A stretch of DNA of 64,000 nt from Piliocolobus tephrosceles (Eukaryota; Chordata; Mammalia; Primates; Cercopithecidae), in the NCBI RefSeq assembly GCF_002776525.5, contig NC_045436.1:102769211-102833210 (forward strand), written 5' to 3'. Below are positions 41,256 through 52,689 of the stretch, piece after piece. A program made the translations under genes and the position numbers. Positions within the stretch are counted from its first letter, which is position 1, and every line of letters starts with the position of its first letter. The notes under the pieces are model-generated. The model worked only from the letters and a program-made list of their open reading frames with translations, searched no databases and was not told the origin of the DNA.

Positions 41256-41981
41256 AGTTATCTTGCAGGTAGGCCCTTTGAGAAGACTAGAAGGTAGTCT
41301 TGATTGATTCTGCTTGAAACTGAAATTAGAGTAAAGGGACATCCAAACTCTTATCCAATGAACTACAATGACATACAACTCACTCAAGCCTTTCTTTTTC
41401 TAAATTTTCTTCCCAAATAAAACAGCGGCAGCAACAACAAAGACAGCAAAACCTTATGCGTTTCTTACAGCTTTATGATGTGTTTCAGTGTCTACAGTGA
41501 CTGCTGAGTTTGCATCTGTTGCATGTTATATCTTTCTGGTAACATATGGAAGAAGGTTCATATTCATATAAGGATGCTGGTTCTAAAACATAATGTGGAA
41601 TCATGTACAACTCAGCACTACTTGGTAGCAATAACCAGAAACCCACCTTCAAGGAGTGTAAGCAAAAAAGTAATTGAATTAGATTACATAATTTGACAAC
41701 TCCAAAGCCTGGAGCTGGTTAAAGCAAAATTTGTATTGAAAATTTTTCTTACATAAAAAAGGTAAAACAAATTTGGTAAACCTAATATTTTTTATAGTGC
41801 AAGTAGTTAACTGTTGTCATTCCAAGAAACTATTATTTGTGGATAGTAAAACTGTTTGGAGACTTTAAAAATACCCTATAACAGTTAAAGGCAGAGCAAA
41901 TTACTTAAATAAAATTGCGATATTTACCCTAAATAGTAACAGTACAATTTGCATCAGTTCTCTAGGAAATTATCTGCAATG

Positions 41982-42012
<31 letters not shown>

Positions 42013-42149
42013 CAAATTAGTCAGTATTAATTTGATGTGTTAACTCAAATTAATCAGTATTTTCTTTGTACACTCAGATTGCAACCTAAGTATTAGTCTG
42101 TTGAGTTTGGTTTAGTGGATATTTATTCAGGAATTTTACAAAAACAAGG
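41256..42149. other. Unique stretch, with poly-A run
   Basis: No repeat or gene supported except a 26-base A run at 41982-42007 with a duplicated CAAATTAGTCAGTATTAATTTG / CAAATTAATCAGTATTTTC-like pair on its right (42014-42033 and 42046-42062). Confidence 0.5.
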
Positions 42150-42566
42150 AAACAGAGAAGAGGAATAGTGCCGTGCAGATGACCTCGGGGTTCAGGCGAC
42201 ACTCAAATACCTGCTTCTCCTCTGAGTTTATTACCATCTCTTACTTGGTTGACGTTTAGACATATTGCAGGAGATAGTTGAAAAGCAGAGGTTGACTGCA
42301 TTTCCAGTGGTGTTTTGCTCTGCTGGTATTTGTTCCTCGGTGCTGCTGTGCAAAGGGCCAGAGCTGCATCCAACGGATCTTTTCTTCAGGTTGTGCAGGC
42401 TGACTGCCTTGATGTCGTAGTTGCTGATGTTGGCTGCCGACGAACCTTATTCCTTTACATTTGCCTGGTCCTCATTTAACCGGAAAACACAGTAGCTGTA
42501 GCTGCACATAGACTTTTCCTCTTTTCTGTTTCCCCCTCATCCCCCTCCCTAGACTTCTCTGGGCTT

Positions 42567-42574
42567 TGACGTCA
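42567..42574. promoter_or_regulatory. Perfect cAMP response element TGACGTCA
   Basis: Full eight-base palindromic CRE, the high-affinity CREB/ATF site. Its CpG is retained in an otherwise CpG-poor window, which suggests a methylation-free or selected site. Fifteen bases separate it from the RFX-like site. Confidence 0.8.
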
Positions 42575-42589
42575 TGTGTGCTCCTTTCA

Positions 42590-42603
42590 GTTGCCATAGC
42601 AAC
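42590..42603. promoter_or_regulatory. RFX X-box GTTGCCATAGCAAC
   Basis: The sequence matches the RFX consensus GTNRCC-N2-RGYAAC exactly on both half sites. RFX factors drive ciliary and neuronal genes and cooperate with CREB at class II and other promoters. Confidence 0.8.
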
Positions 42604-43356
42604 CCCATTCCCCAAGCCCTCTGTCCGTCTCCTCTGGTAGGTTCCACAATGGTACAGGCAGCAGCATCACGCTGCACAATGGTTTCCAGGCAGTGAAAGA
42701 GGGTGATTCAGCAAGCCACTCTTCTTCTTTTTTCTTTAACCTCCCCTTCACTTTTTATTTTTATGGGGGTGGGTGGTGCTTGCTATATGCTTACCTTTTT
42801 CTTTTCTTTTTTCATTTTTACAAATTTCCTTTTTTGTCCTCACCCCTCAATTCCTAGGGGCTTGAGTGAGTTTAAGATTGGGTTTTCTTGGAAATCACCT
42901 GTCCATCGTTAATTTTAAACAATCTCCCTATCTCCAAAGAATCTCTTCCATATTACAATCTGGAATGTGGTTAATGAAAAACAAGTAGGGAGGATTTCTG
43001 GGGCAAACACTGCCGGATCAGGATCGTAGTTCTCAGGCACGGAATGGTAGGTGGCTCTTTGCTCGTTCTGGGTTCTAACCTGTTTTTGGAGGGTGGGGTG
43101 ATGTCTATTGATTGCTCCTGGTGGGGCGGGAGAGGGAGTATGGAGAGACGAGAGAGATGGGGTGGAAAGCAGGTTAATCAAGTGAACTAGCTTTGAGGCA
43201 AGAAGCCACCAGTTTTTCCTTCTGTGCAGAACATCTCTTCCCAGACTTGGGCGTGTTGAGACCTTTCTGTTTGGAGTGAGGGGTAGCAGAGGGAGGGAGG
43301 GAGCATTCTTATTATGACCAGGGGTTTTTAGACCAATGCAGGGCTACAGAAGGGAA

Positions 43357-43460
43357 GGGAGAGAGAGAGAGAAGCGCGCACACACACACGCACGCGCGCG
43401 TGCACACGGGGGGGGGGGGGAGGGAGAGAGAAAGGAAGAAAAAAAAAAAAAAAAACACCA
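43357..43460. repeat. GA run, alternating purine-pyrimidine tract, G13 run and A-run
   Basis: GAGAGAGAGA (43360-43371), then an alternating GCGCGCACAC... tract (43374-43407) with many CpG steps, a run of thirteen G (43408-43420), G/A repeats and an 18-base A run (43438-43455). Such a mix may form Z-DNA and other non-B structures. It is a compound simple repeat and not a gene. Confidence 0.9.
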
Positions 43461-46400
43461 AACAGCTGTGCTTGTTAGAAGTGCTGACCTTAGTTCCGTA
43501 TCTGAAAAATGTGATGGGTTCCATAAAACATTAAAAATAATGTCTTTTAGTATGTATTTATGTTTACTTTTGTGAGAAGTATAACTTAAATATTGTAAGA
43601 TGTATTTTACTAAGGAACAGTATTTATATACATATTAGGTGTAAAACTATTGGCGTTACTTTTGCAGAGCAACTCTAGGCTAAATCTGAGCTGGGGAGAG
43701 GAACACAGAACAGGAGTCAGGTTAGAGATAAGAGGAAACATTGGCACTGCAGTCAAATAGGTAACGGGTCCCTTTAAGAAAGTGATCTCCTAGTCACAGC
43801 AGGCAGCTTTCTTTTTTCATGGCAAGGTTCCCAGGTATTCTGTGCTGGGATACTGTGTCCCCTACAAATGTCAGAGCTCTTTTGAAAAAAAAATCAGAAA
43901 TAAGTATGGCAGTATATTTATTAGGATCTATGTATTTGTGCCTTCAACAAAATAAATGTAATTTACTGGAAAATCTGTAAGTAAATCAGGCTACAGATAT
44001 TACAAGAAAACTATCTATCCATATATTTTTCTTACCCTCCCCCCACATTTAAATCTAGAGACCTAGTCTCTGCTTTTACTCCCTTAAACAGATAACTTCC
44101 CAGGTACTGCAGTTTAGCCACAGAAAAAGAATGGCTTATCCCACAGCAGTAGGCTCTGAAGCAATCACAAGGTTGTTTACATGGGCTGCCTTTGGTGCAG
44201 AGCCTGACAGTGTCTGTACAGCAGCCCTGCCTGCTTCTGGTCATGTTGATGATAACTTTTATGAACAAACTGCAAGGAAGCAGGCTAAGTCATATGGGAC
44301 AGGCCACAGTTCAGGTGGAAGGAAAATGAGTGTAAATGCACCAGGCATTGCCAGTACAACATCCGATATCTCCTTCTATCCCTAATCTGCTAGTTGTCGG
44401 ACCCTGGAAGATCTCACAGAATGCTTATCAACATATTTAAAATGGTTGCAGTAAGGAACATTTCTCTCAGAGAAGCTTCTGTGAATTTTCTACTTTAGGT
44501 GAGCATATATGTTATGAATATATAACAAATAAATATATAAATATATCACAAGCTTCTGACTCCACTTCAGAACCATTAGATTTTAGGGGTTGGATGCTTT
44601 GGATGTAGCAGTTTGGCTGCCTCTGGTATGTATCCCCCTCTCTACCTTGATCACACTGTTAAAATTGACATAAAGTATTGGATTAGCTTATTTTATTATG
44701 TAGAGCAAGCTGGGTTTTCTCTCCCCTGCAATGGGACTAGAAAATCAGATGACAAAGGTGGTGTGACCTTAAATATTAGAGAGTCTTCATGCTTCCTCAT
44801 ATGCATGTCATTCCTCTGCTGTTGCACAGTGTCTTTAATTTGAGGGGCTCCTGTTCTTAAAAAATCCTCACAGTTTCAGTAAAAAGATTCTGGATAATGA
44901 GGCAGTAAGAAATTATATGTAGAGTGGGAAAATCAGCTGCCTCCAGCTTCCTTCCTGCTCGCCCCAGAACAGCATCTGCTGTTGTGAGGAGTGTGTTTGC
45001 CACGCTGGAAGGGGATGTTTATGAACAGATCCCAGAGGGGCTGAGTGTGTTTTTGCTGTCATTGTCTGGTATGTCTGCAGCTATTAGTATTTAATAGTTT
45101 CATAGTACATGGTCTATATATTTTAAGGTTAGAATGAACTGAGAATTTATTGTCAATGCTATAAAATGTAAATATTTTAAATTTATAGGAAAATTAGTAA
45201 GATTTTTCCTTCTTAGTATATCCTACAGGAATGTCATAAGCAAAACAAAATTGCCCAACCTAAGTAATCTGAAAAAACCTCCCATGTTTAAAGGCATAAA
45301 TATGTTTTTAAGGTTGTGTTGTGGTTTCATGTAAATGAATCTGTTTCTTTGGATGTAAACCTAGTTATAAATTCTTTTTATACTGATACTAAAAGCTAAA
45401 GACAAATTGGATGTTTGCTTGTTTGTTAAAAATGGGGATAGATGCTCTCTCTTCATGCTCTAGTTCTGGCCTCAGGTCACATTTGTAGCCAAAGGACTTT
45501 CAGTGGAATTGTTGTGTTCAAATCAAATGATTACTTGGTTTCTTATCAGAATAAAGGACTCGGAGCAAGAGAGACTGCCTTCAGTTAGAATGAGAAGCAA
45601 ACACATTGTTGTCTTAAATTCTTTCTTCATTGCCCTTTCTATTTCCTCTTACAGTCTCTTTTAAGCTTTTGGTTGGACATTGCAACAATCATGCAGAAAG
45701 AGGCACGGAAGTGTCCAGTAGTGACAAGAATGGAGTACTATGCTCTATTTGCTGCAGGACTGCTGAGTGCCTTCCTCCTACCACACATGCATCTATTATT
45801 GCACCTTCTTCTGAGGACCAAGGACTTGTGGAAAAAGTTGGGCCTGTAGACTAGTAGGGGAGATGCTTACTGGTAAAGAAGAACAGAGTACATTGCTTCT
45901 TTGGCATATTGGTTGTATTTATTGCATTACATAAGTCTGAGATGAGACACTGTACTGCTGATTCAGATAAAAAGATCATGCTGCATATTGATTGTTTAAA
46001 AAATATAACTTAGAATTGAAGCCCATCTTTTCAAAAATTCACCTACCCGTACGTGTTTGCATAGCGAAGTTGTAAGGTTTTGACTCAAGGTTTTTCAGTT
46101 TGAGTACATTTTATCCTCATGAGCCAGTCAAGGCAAAGAAGGGGAAAATACAAAAACTGTGTTTTATGTACCTTTTGTTTTCTGTATTTAATAGGGAGAA
46201 GCTTTATTTCTTATTGTGAATCTTGGTAGAAACTGTTAAGAGGAGACATCAGGTAATATTGAAAATCACTAAATAGAAACATTTTAGGTTTAAAAAGTAG
46301 ACCTCACACGTATACTATTTCTAGTAAATGATTTTCTAGTTTATTTGATGTTTTGGATCCATAACAAGCCTCTATAGCTTTTCTTGCAGTTCTTATCTCT

Positions 46401-46635
46401 GGTGACTATGAGATGTAAAACCTTTGAGGCTTATGGAAATAATGCTTGTAGGAATGGAAATTAAAGTTTTCAATGGAAAAAGAAATGAATACAGTCTCCT
46501 GAGAAGCATCCCTAACCACAGCTGCTCTAAAACCCTGCGTAGTGTGCAAGTTTAAGGCAAAGCTTCCCTACAGGGCAATCGGGCAGTTGCAGTGACCTGC
46601 ACAGTAATAAACAGGATTTTCACTACCTTGTGTTT

Positions 46636-46679
46636 GTACGTATGTGTGTGTGTGTGTGTAAAGAAAAACAAAAACAAAA
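46636..46679. repeat. (TG)n and AAAAAC short tandem repeats
   Basis: GTATGTGTGTGTGTGTGTG followed by AAAGAAAAACAAAAACAAAAAC. Confidence 0.85.
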
Positions 46680-46949
46680 ACAGCAGTGACTTTAAAGTTC
46701 TAGAAATTCATCTTAGTGACTTGTCTTCATAGAAATAAAACTGACTCCTGTTTGTCTGTGTTAACTTGCCTGGGTACCCTGTGTACTTTCTGAAAATGGA
46801 TTGCTTAAAGCAATTGTCCTCTTCTTATACATTGGAAATAGGATCTGAAAGCACTGATAGTGAAGTGAAGCTCTTAGGTTAGGTCTGTTTATTTGGCAAT
46901 GTTTATTCGGTGTTTGTAGGTGGAAGCTCCATCACAGCACTTATATAAG

Positions 46950-47070
46950 ATAGTAATTGCCTATTCTTGTATTACCTGTATTCTCTACTAAGGTTTGATC
47001 CCCATCAGGGACTGACCTTGTCTGTTTGGCACACAATAGGGACACACCAAATATTCATTGAATGAATCTC
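46950..47070 (+). mobile_element. L2 LINE 3' fragment
   Basis: TCCCCATCAGGGACTGACCTTGTCTG, TGGCACACAATAGGGACACACCAAATATTCATTGAATGAATC follows the plus-strand L2 3' end (given in pieces). Confidence 0.85.
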
Positions 47071-48043
47071 TCTCAGGTACTGAGTTCTCTGCTAAGTGCT
47101 GTGGTAGAAAAAATTGGGAAACTGTAACACAGTTTCTGCCATTTGGGAAGATGAGGCTAAATAACAATAAAGATGGTATAAAATCAGGGGATCATATTAG
47201 TGTTTTGATAATGAGTGCAATAGAAATTCACAGGAGAAAGGAATTCACCTCCTCTGAAGTGGTGGTAGGTGACAATGGGGCCACACTGGGGTGTCGGGGT
47301 GAGGTCGTGGGATAGTGAGAGGGTGGTAGTCCTAGGAGTAATTGTAAGCACCTGGGCAGGAAAGAGACTCTTAGTTGGGGTAAAGAAGAGGCCTATTTTG
47401 GGTATGATCACCATATTTTCCAAACTAGAAATAAAAACTTATGGTTTGACATTGGGTAGAATGTCAGATATTCTGAAGAATCTTCTTTAATATAATTTTG
47501 GGAAGTAATAGGCTATAATGGTGAAAAAGTAGGTTTGTAACTAGAAGAACATAAATACAGGTCTCTTCAGACTAGCTCCAGCTTGGGTTTACTTTCTTTT
47601 GCATACTTCAGAGGTTTTCAAAATTCTCCTCCTTTATTGGTACCTATGTAACCATTGTTCCAATGAAATCTTATATGAAAAGCAGAATATGGAAATGTAT
47701 GTAACAGTGGAGCTGTCCCAGTCGATGATGAGTGGGGTGCCTTGTATTAGAAAACCAAATTCATATCACAAGACCAATTATATCAACCGAAATAAGAATT
47801 ACTAATTTAGTTTATGCTCAGATATTAAAATAGTTGTTCTGGTATTATAACATCAAAGTGCTTGTGCTTGCAATAAATTATGAATAGAGATAACTGTCTT
47901 GAGATGTTTTCTTTCCTCTGCCTGCACTCACCCACACAGTAACCAGTTGTTTTTGATGTCAGCTTTTTGGTTTTCTAAATACAGGTGAAATTCTCATTTA
48001 AATCTTAAAATCAAACTCGTCTGTTTTGCGGCTTTGTTTTCAG

Positions 48044-48158
48044 GCTAATGTGAGAAACACCAACGGCAGGCCCATCTCAGATCTTCACTATGGCAACTCA
48101 TGCAAGAAGCTGTTGAATTAGACCCGTTTCCTATAGATGAGAAACCATACAAGCTGTG
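48044..48158 (+). CDS. Candidate 5' exon with start codon (unidentified gene, partial)
   Basis: A 115-base segment follows a good acceptor (pyrimidine-rich CTGTTTTGCGGCTTTGTTTTCAG, described as ending at 48043) and precedes a strong donor, CTGTG|GTGAGT, at 48158/48159. It lies outside repeats. The first ATG (48090) opens a frame of eight codons, MATHARSC, then stops at 48114-48116. A second ATG at 48100, in another frame, stays open to the exon end: MQEAVELDPFPIDEKPYKL plus two bases (TG) carried into the next exon. The Kozak context of both is weak to moderate. This layout fits a first coding exon with a short upstream ORF, or a wholly non-coding 5' UTR exon. I do not recognise the protein. 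Confidence refers to its being an exon; the coding frame is less sure. Confidence 0.5.
48090..48116 (+). promoter_or_regulatory. Short upstream ORF in the candidate exon
   Basis: ATGGCAACTCATGCAAGAAG... encodes eight residues before TGA. It overlaps the possible main ATG at 48100 in a different frame, so initiation at the first ATG would bypass the second. Such arrangements usually lower translation of the main frame. Confidence 0.4.
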
Positions 48159-49329
48159 GTGAGTTGCCAATTTAAAAATATTCTTTAGTATGAAAACTGT
48201 GATCTATATAGCCAATTTAAATATTGCATATGGTTTGGTATATGGATCTGGAGAAATACTGCTCCAAATAATTTCAACTACAGAAGTGAAAATCAATAGA
48301 ACAGAAGTTTAATAGTTGATGTGGTACTACTAACACCACATACAGTAGTGAAAAGTCTTGAGGTGCATGAGTGCGGCATATAACACCGTAATACTACCAC
48401 CATGGATGATACCTGCAATTAACATTTTCATGTGGCAGAGTAACAGCTGGGTACCATTATTTTTAAGTGACTTTTATTACTTGCAACATTGTACTATATT
48501 TTACAGATTCATCTCCTTTAGTAGAAAAATTGGTTCTGAGCTAAATTATGGTTTTCAGTGTCTTTCAGGAAAACACACACACAGACACAGACACAGACAC
48601 AGACACACACACCGTTTACCTCTTCTGAAATACGAGAAGAGAAATCACAGTTTTATAAAACTCAATTCATAGGCATTTTAGCCTACAGATCCTTTTGCTT
48701 AACAAAACAATATTAAAAATAGATCCAGTTGCTCTGCCTAGTTGGAATGACTTTAAAAACTTATTAATTTATAAAAATATCAGCACACACAGGTAGAATG
48801 TCCTTTTAAATCAAATACTTGGTGCTTCATAGTCACCAAAGTCAATAATCAATAGATTCCAGCAGAGATGAACGAGTTATAGTCTGTCAGATAACATCTT
48901 TGAGAACTAGAGTATGACTGTGGTGCTTATAAAACTCCAAAAGAAGCTATTTTGAGCTAGTGATCAATATCTTTCTTTCATTTGCCTAGTGGCTTATATA
49001 ACTCTAGATAGGTAGGCTGCCCTGTGAATTAATGCATAGCCTATAACTGTGGAAGACTAATGAAATTAATCCTAGACTTATTTCATATGGTGATTTTATA
49101 AAACAATTCATAAAAAACTATCTGTCTACCATTACATTGAGAAAGCAGATCTAATAGCCATCACTATACTGCACTTAACATGTATTCAATGAGTGTTATA
49201 AACAATTATATACACTTGCCAATAACAAACCATTTTTGACCTAAAATACAATTTTAGGACAATTTTATATGATGGAACCTAATATAGTATGTGTTACTCC
49301 CAGTGATGTAGAAAGCATACTATGTTCTC
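48159..49329. other. Unique stretch, candidate intron
   Basis: AT-rich sequence with no other exon that I can support. Contains the CA-type repeat at 48573-48611. Confidence 0.5.
48573..48611. repeat. (CACAGA)n microsatellite
   Basis: ACACACACACAGACACAGAC units, a hexanucleotide pattern inside a CA run. Confidence 0.93.
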
Positions 49330-49915
49330 TCCATCCTGAATATTAATTCATTAATCAAACTCTTATTGAGAATCTGTGATGTAGGTAGCATGTTTAGCTT
49401 TTAGGGTAGATAAAAGACAGTCCCTGCTTTACAGGAGCCTTCAGTCTAAAGAGTGTGGTACTTATAATAAAATGTGCTTATTAATGGGGGTAGCTGTGTT
49501 CTAAAGAGTGTGGCACTCATAAAGGGCTATTACATGAGTAAGTCTAGAGTGCCAAAGGAAGTGCATCAGAGGAGACTCTAACACAGATGTGGTGGAGATT
49601 AGTCAAGGAAGCCTTCCCAGGGGAAGGGATCTTTTAGTGGACTATTAAGCACAGTAAAAGGATAGCCAGAGGAAGGGAGGATGCGGTGCAGTGGGAACAT
49701 TTTTTAACAGACCCAGAAGCCTGAGAGAGCATAATTGTGTGGGGATACTAGGTGTCATTTACTATGCTGAAGCAGAAATGGTAGTGGCAGAGATAAAGTT
49801 GAAGAGGGATACAAGATATGTGCCATGAAGGATCTCTTAGACAAAATTAAGGAGTTTGGATTTTGTTTCAAAGTGAAGAGCTTTTGAAAGATTTTAAGTA
49901 GGAGTCTGACATAAT
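49330..49915 (-). mobile_element. L2 LINE 3' portion
   Basis: Antisense L2: TTCATTAATCAAACTCTTATTGAG, GATAAAAGACAGTCCCTGCTTTACAGGAGC, GGAAGCCTTCCCAGGGGAAGG, CATGAAGGATCTCTTAGACA and TTTGGATTTTGTTTC. A direct repeat (CTAAAGAGTGTGGYACT, 49446 and 49501) is internal. Confidence 0.85.
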
Positions 49916-49919
49916 CAGT

Positions 49920-50850
49920 TTATTTTTTAATTGTGAAATATACTATACACGTAGAAGAGTGTATAAAACAAATACAGGTTAAAGAATAATTATAAATCAA
50001 ACATAATGTAAACAAATCAAACAACATAAAACAAATCAAACAAATAAATCAAACTTGATGTAATAGACTCCCAGCAAACCCCTATGTGTCCCTTTCGGAT
50101 CATATACTTTTCCTTCCCCAGCAGAGGTAACCGCAAGCTACTATCCCACCTTTTGTCATGCACATTACCTTGTTTTTCTTTGTAGGTTTTCCATCTCTCT
50201 GTGCATCTCTAGGCTATGAATCTTAGTTCTGCCTATGCTTCAGCTCCATGTATTTGGAATTATAGCATGTATACTCTCAGTCGCCTGATTATTTTGCTAA
50301 CATTGTGAGATTCTTTCATGTTCACGCATGTAGTTTATTCATGTAAATTGTTGTATAGTATTCTACCATATTAATATGCCAATATTTCCTTATCTAGTCT
50401 ATTGTTGTTGAACATTTGGATTAAATCTATTTTACTTAATGCTAGTATAAACATAAATATAATATCATTTTTATGTTTATATATATTAGTTCTCATAGAT
50501 TCTGATATTTACCCTTCTCTAGGATAAATATCAACGGAAGGAACTGCTGAGTTTTTGGGTATGTGCGCCTTTAATTTTACTAAATAATTCCAAAATATTT
50601 TCCCCAATCAGTTGCATCAATTTACATTCCCAGCAGCAGTATATGAGAAATTCTACATCCTCACCAACACTTGATTTACAAGTTCTTAAATTTTGCTAAT
50701 CAGGTAGATACATAATTGTACTCTTAGAAGTATTAATTTGCCTTTTGCTGATTATTAATGAAGAGGAGCATCTTTCCATTTTTTTTTTCTTTTGGTAATT
50801 TGATTTTCGTCTTTTGTGAAGTACCTGCTCTAATCTTTTTGAGATGTGTC
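49920..50850 (-). mobile_element. Old L1M-type LINE fragment
   Basis: Antisense: TTATTTTTTAATTGTGAAATATACTATACACG, GCAGAGGTAACCGCAAGCTACTATCCCACC, GAATTATAGCATGTATACTC, ATTCATGTAAATTGTTGTATAGTATTC, AAGGAACTGCTGAGTTTTTGG, TTACATTCCCAGCAGCAGTATATGAG. No open frame. Confidence 0.88.
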
Positions 50851-50854
50851 TTTC

Positions 50855-51075
50855 AAAATGATAACTAACACTTATTGAGTTCCCACTGTGGAATAGGCAC
50901 TATAGTAAGTACTTTACAAACAGTTCATCTTCCTAGTATCCCTATAATTTAGAGATAAGGAAACCAAGGTGTAAAGAGGTTAAATCACTTGCTGACAATC
51001 ACATAGTTAAGGAACAGTGGACTTAGCATTCAAGTCCAAGTCTTTCTGACTCCAGAATTCTTTACCTTCTCAGAG
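50855..51075 (-). mobile_element. MIR SINE
   Basis: AACACTTATTGAGTTCCCACTGTGGAATAGGCACTATAG, TAGAGATAAGGAAACCAAGGTG, AAGAGGTTAAATCACTTGC, CAAGTCCAAGTCTTTCTGACTCCAG follow antisense MIR. One of the fuller copies in the window. Confidence 0.9.
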
Positions 51076-51304
51076 AGTGTTTGGAAGGGGATTTGATTGG
51101 AACCAGGGAGAACATTTCAGGTGCTATTGCAGGAATCCAGTTAAAAAAATAAGTGCATAAACCAAAGAATTGCCAATAGGGCACATGTAAGAAACCTCTG
51201 GACTTGGTAATGAATGTGGTGGGCAAAGAAGAGGAAGGATTTTAAAAGTCTCAAGTTTTAATACCTGTCAGCTAGGTAGATTCAGTATTAGTCATATAAT
51301 ATTG

Positions 51305-51425
51305 TATGTGTATATACACACACACACACATCGTATGACTAGTACTGTAAATATATTGTCATCTATTGTACATATATTATACAATACATTTTCATATATA
51401 TATTGTGTGTACATATATATATATA
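51305..51425. repeat. (CA)n and (TA)n microsatellites
   Basis: ACACACACACACACA at 51315-51330 and ATATATATATATA near 51411-51424, with TA-rich spacer. Confidence 0.85.
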
Positions 51426-51544
51426 AAATACAGGTATTGTGGTAGATACTAAGAATTCATTTTATAAAGTCCAGGTATTATAGTAGGTACTATGAATACA
51501 TTTTATGAATCTACAAGTCAATGAGATGAATTTAGTTCACAGAC

Positions 51545-51690
51545 TCATAAATTTTAGGGTTTAAAGCAACGACACTGTTCATTTGGGTCAAATCTTCACA
51601 TTTTTTTTAAAGATATGGAAGCAACTGCTAAAAGAGGGTAAGTGACTTGTCCAAGATCACATGTTACTTAGTGTCAGGCTAAGAATAGAT
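51545..51690 (-). mobile_element. MIR SINE, partial
   Basis: AAGATATGGAAGCAACTGCTAAAAGAGGGTAAGTGACTTGTCCAAGATCACATG is the antisense MIR core in diverged form. Confidence 0.7.
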
Positions 51691-52021
51691 ATGATGCCTG
51701 CAAAAAAATGCAAAGGAATAACAACCACCTGATTTTTAAATTAACAAGTGATGACACAATTAACCTATTCTATTCCTAACCATTTCCCAGACCAGTCCCT
51801 TTTCATCTAAATCTGTTGTTACTGCCGTAATTTAGATCCTCCTCATCATCTTTAGCAGGTTTATTCAAGTAGCCTAGCATGGTATCTTCTTGTCCATTAT
51901 TCTACCAGTGAAGCCACCAGACTTGTTATTTGATTTGCAGTTGTTACCATATAACTGCCCTACTTAAAGAATTTTTGATATACTCTGTCATCCATGTAAT
52001 AACTTCCCTTTTCCTTAAGAC

Positions 52022-52680
<659 letters not shown>

Positions 52681-52689
52681 CATCCATTC

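Larger units (their letters stand above)
42150..42700 (+). promoter_or_regulatory. Candidate promoter / first-exon region with CRE and RFX X-box
   Basis: This repeat-free segment is richer in G+C and CpG than its surroundings (for example CCGTGCAG, CTCGGGG, GGCGAC, GTCGTAG, GCCGACGAACC, AACCGG). It contains a perfect palindromic TGACGTCA at 42567-42574 and GTTGCCATAGCAAC at 42590-42603. There is no TATA box at a suitable distance, and the strand is inferred from the candidate exon at 48044. A possible splice donor is CTCTG|GTAGGT at 42636/42637. CRE plus X-box pairs are typical of cAMP-regulated and neuronal or ciliary promoters. The gene is unknown. Confidence 0.55.
42701..48043 (+). other. 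Repeat-poor interval, candidate first intron
   Basis: About 5.3 kb with only simple repeats and one L2 remnant, unlike the rest of the window. Segments 44090-44330 and 44930-45070 have balanced composition and could be conserved regulatory elements. Open frames here (42703-42912, 44131-44385, 44613-44843, 45630-45854) are short, start without context and are not convincing coding regions. 45656-45872 could be an alternative exon: it follows TTTCTATTTCCTCTTACAG and is followed by GTAAAG. That is a weak call. Confidence 0.5.

Noticed and set aside
44131..44385. 84-codon open frame in the repeat-poor interval
   Set aside because: Composition is plausible for protein, but the opposite strand is also open (44032-44268) and no acceptor or donor frames it. 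It may be a conserved non-coding element instead.
48573..48611. Regularly spaced ACAGAC units, considered as an array of repeats with spacers
   Set aside because: It is a hexanucleotide microsatellite without unique spacers; a CRISPR array is not expected in a primate genome.
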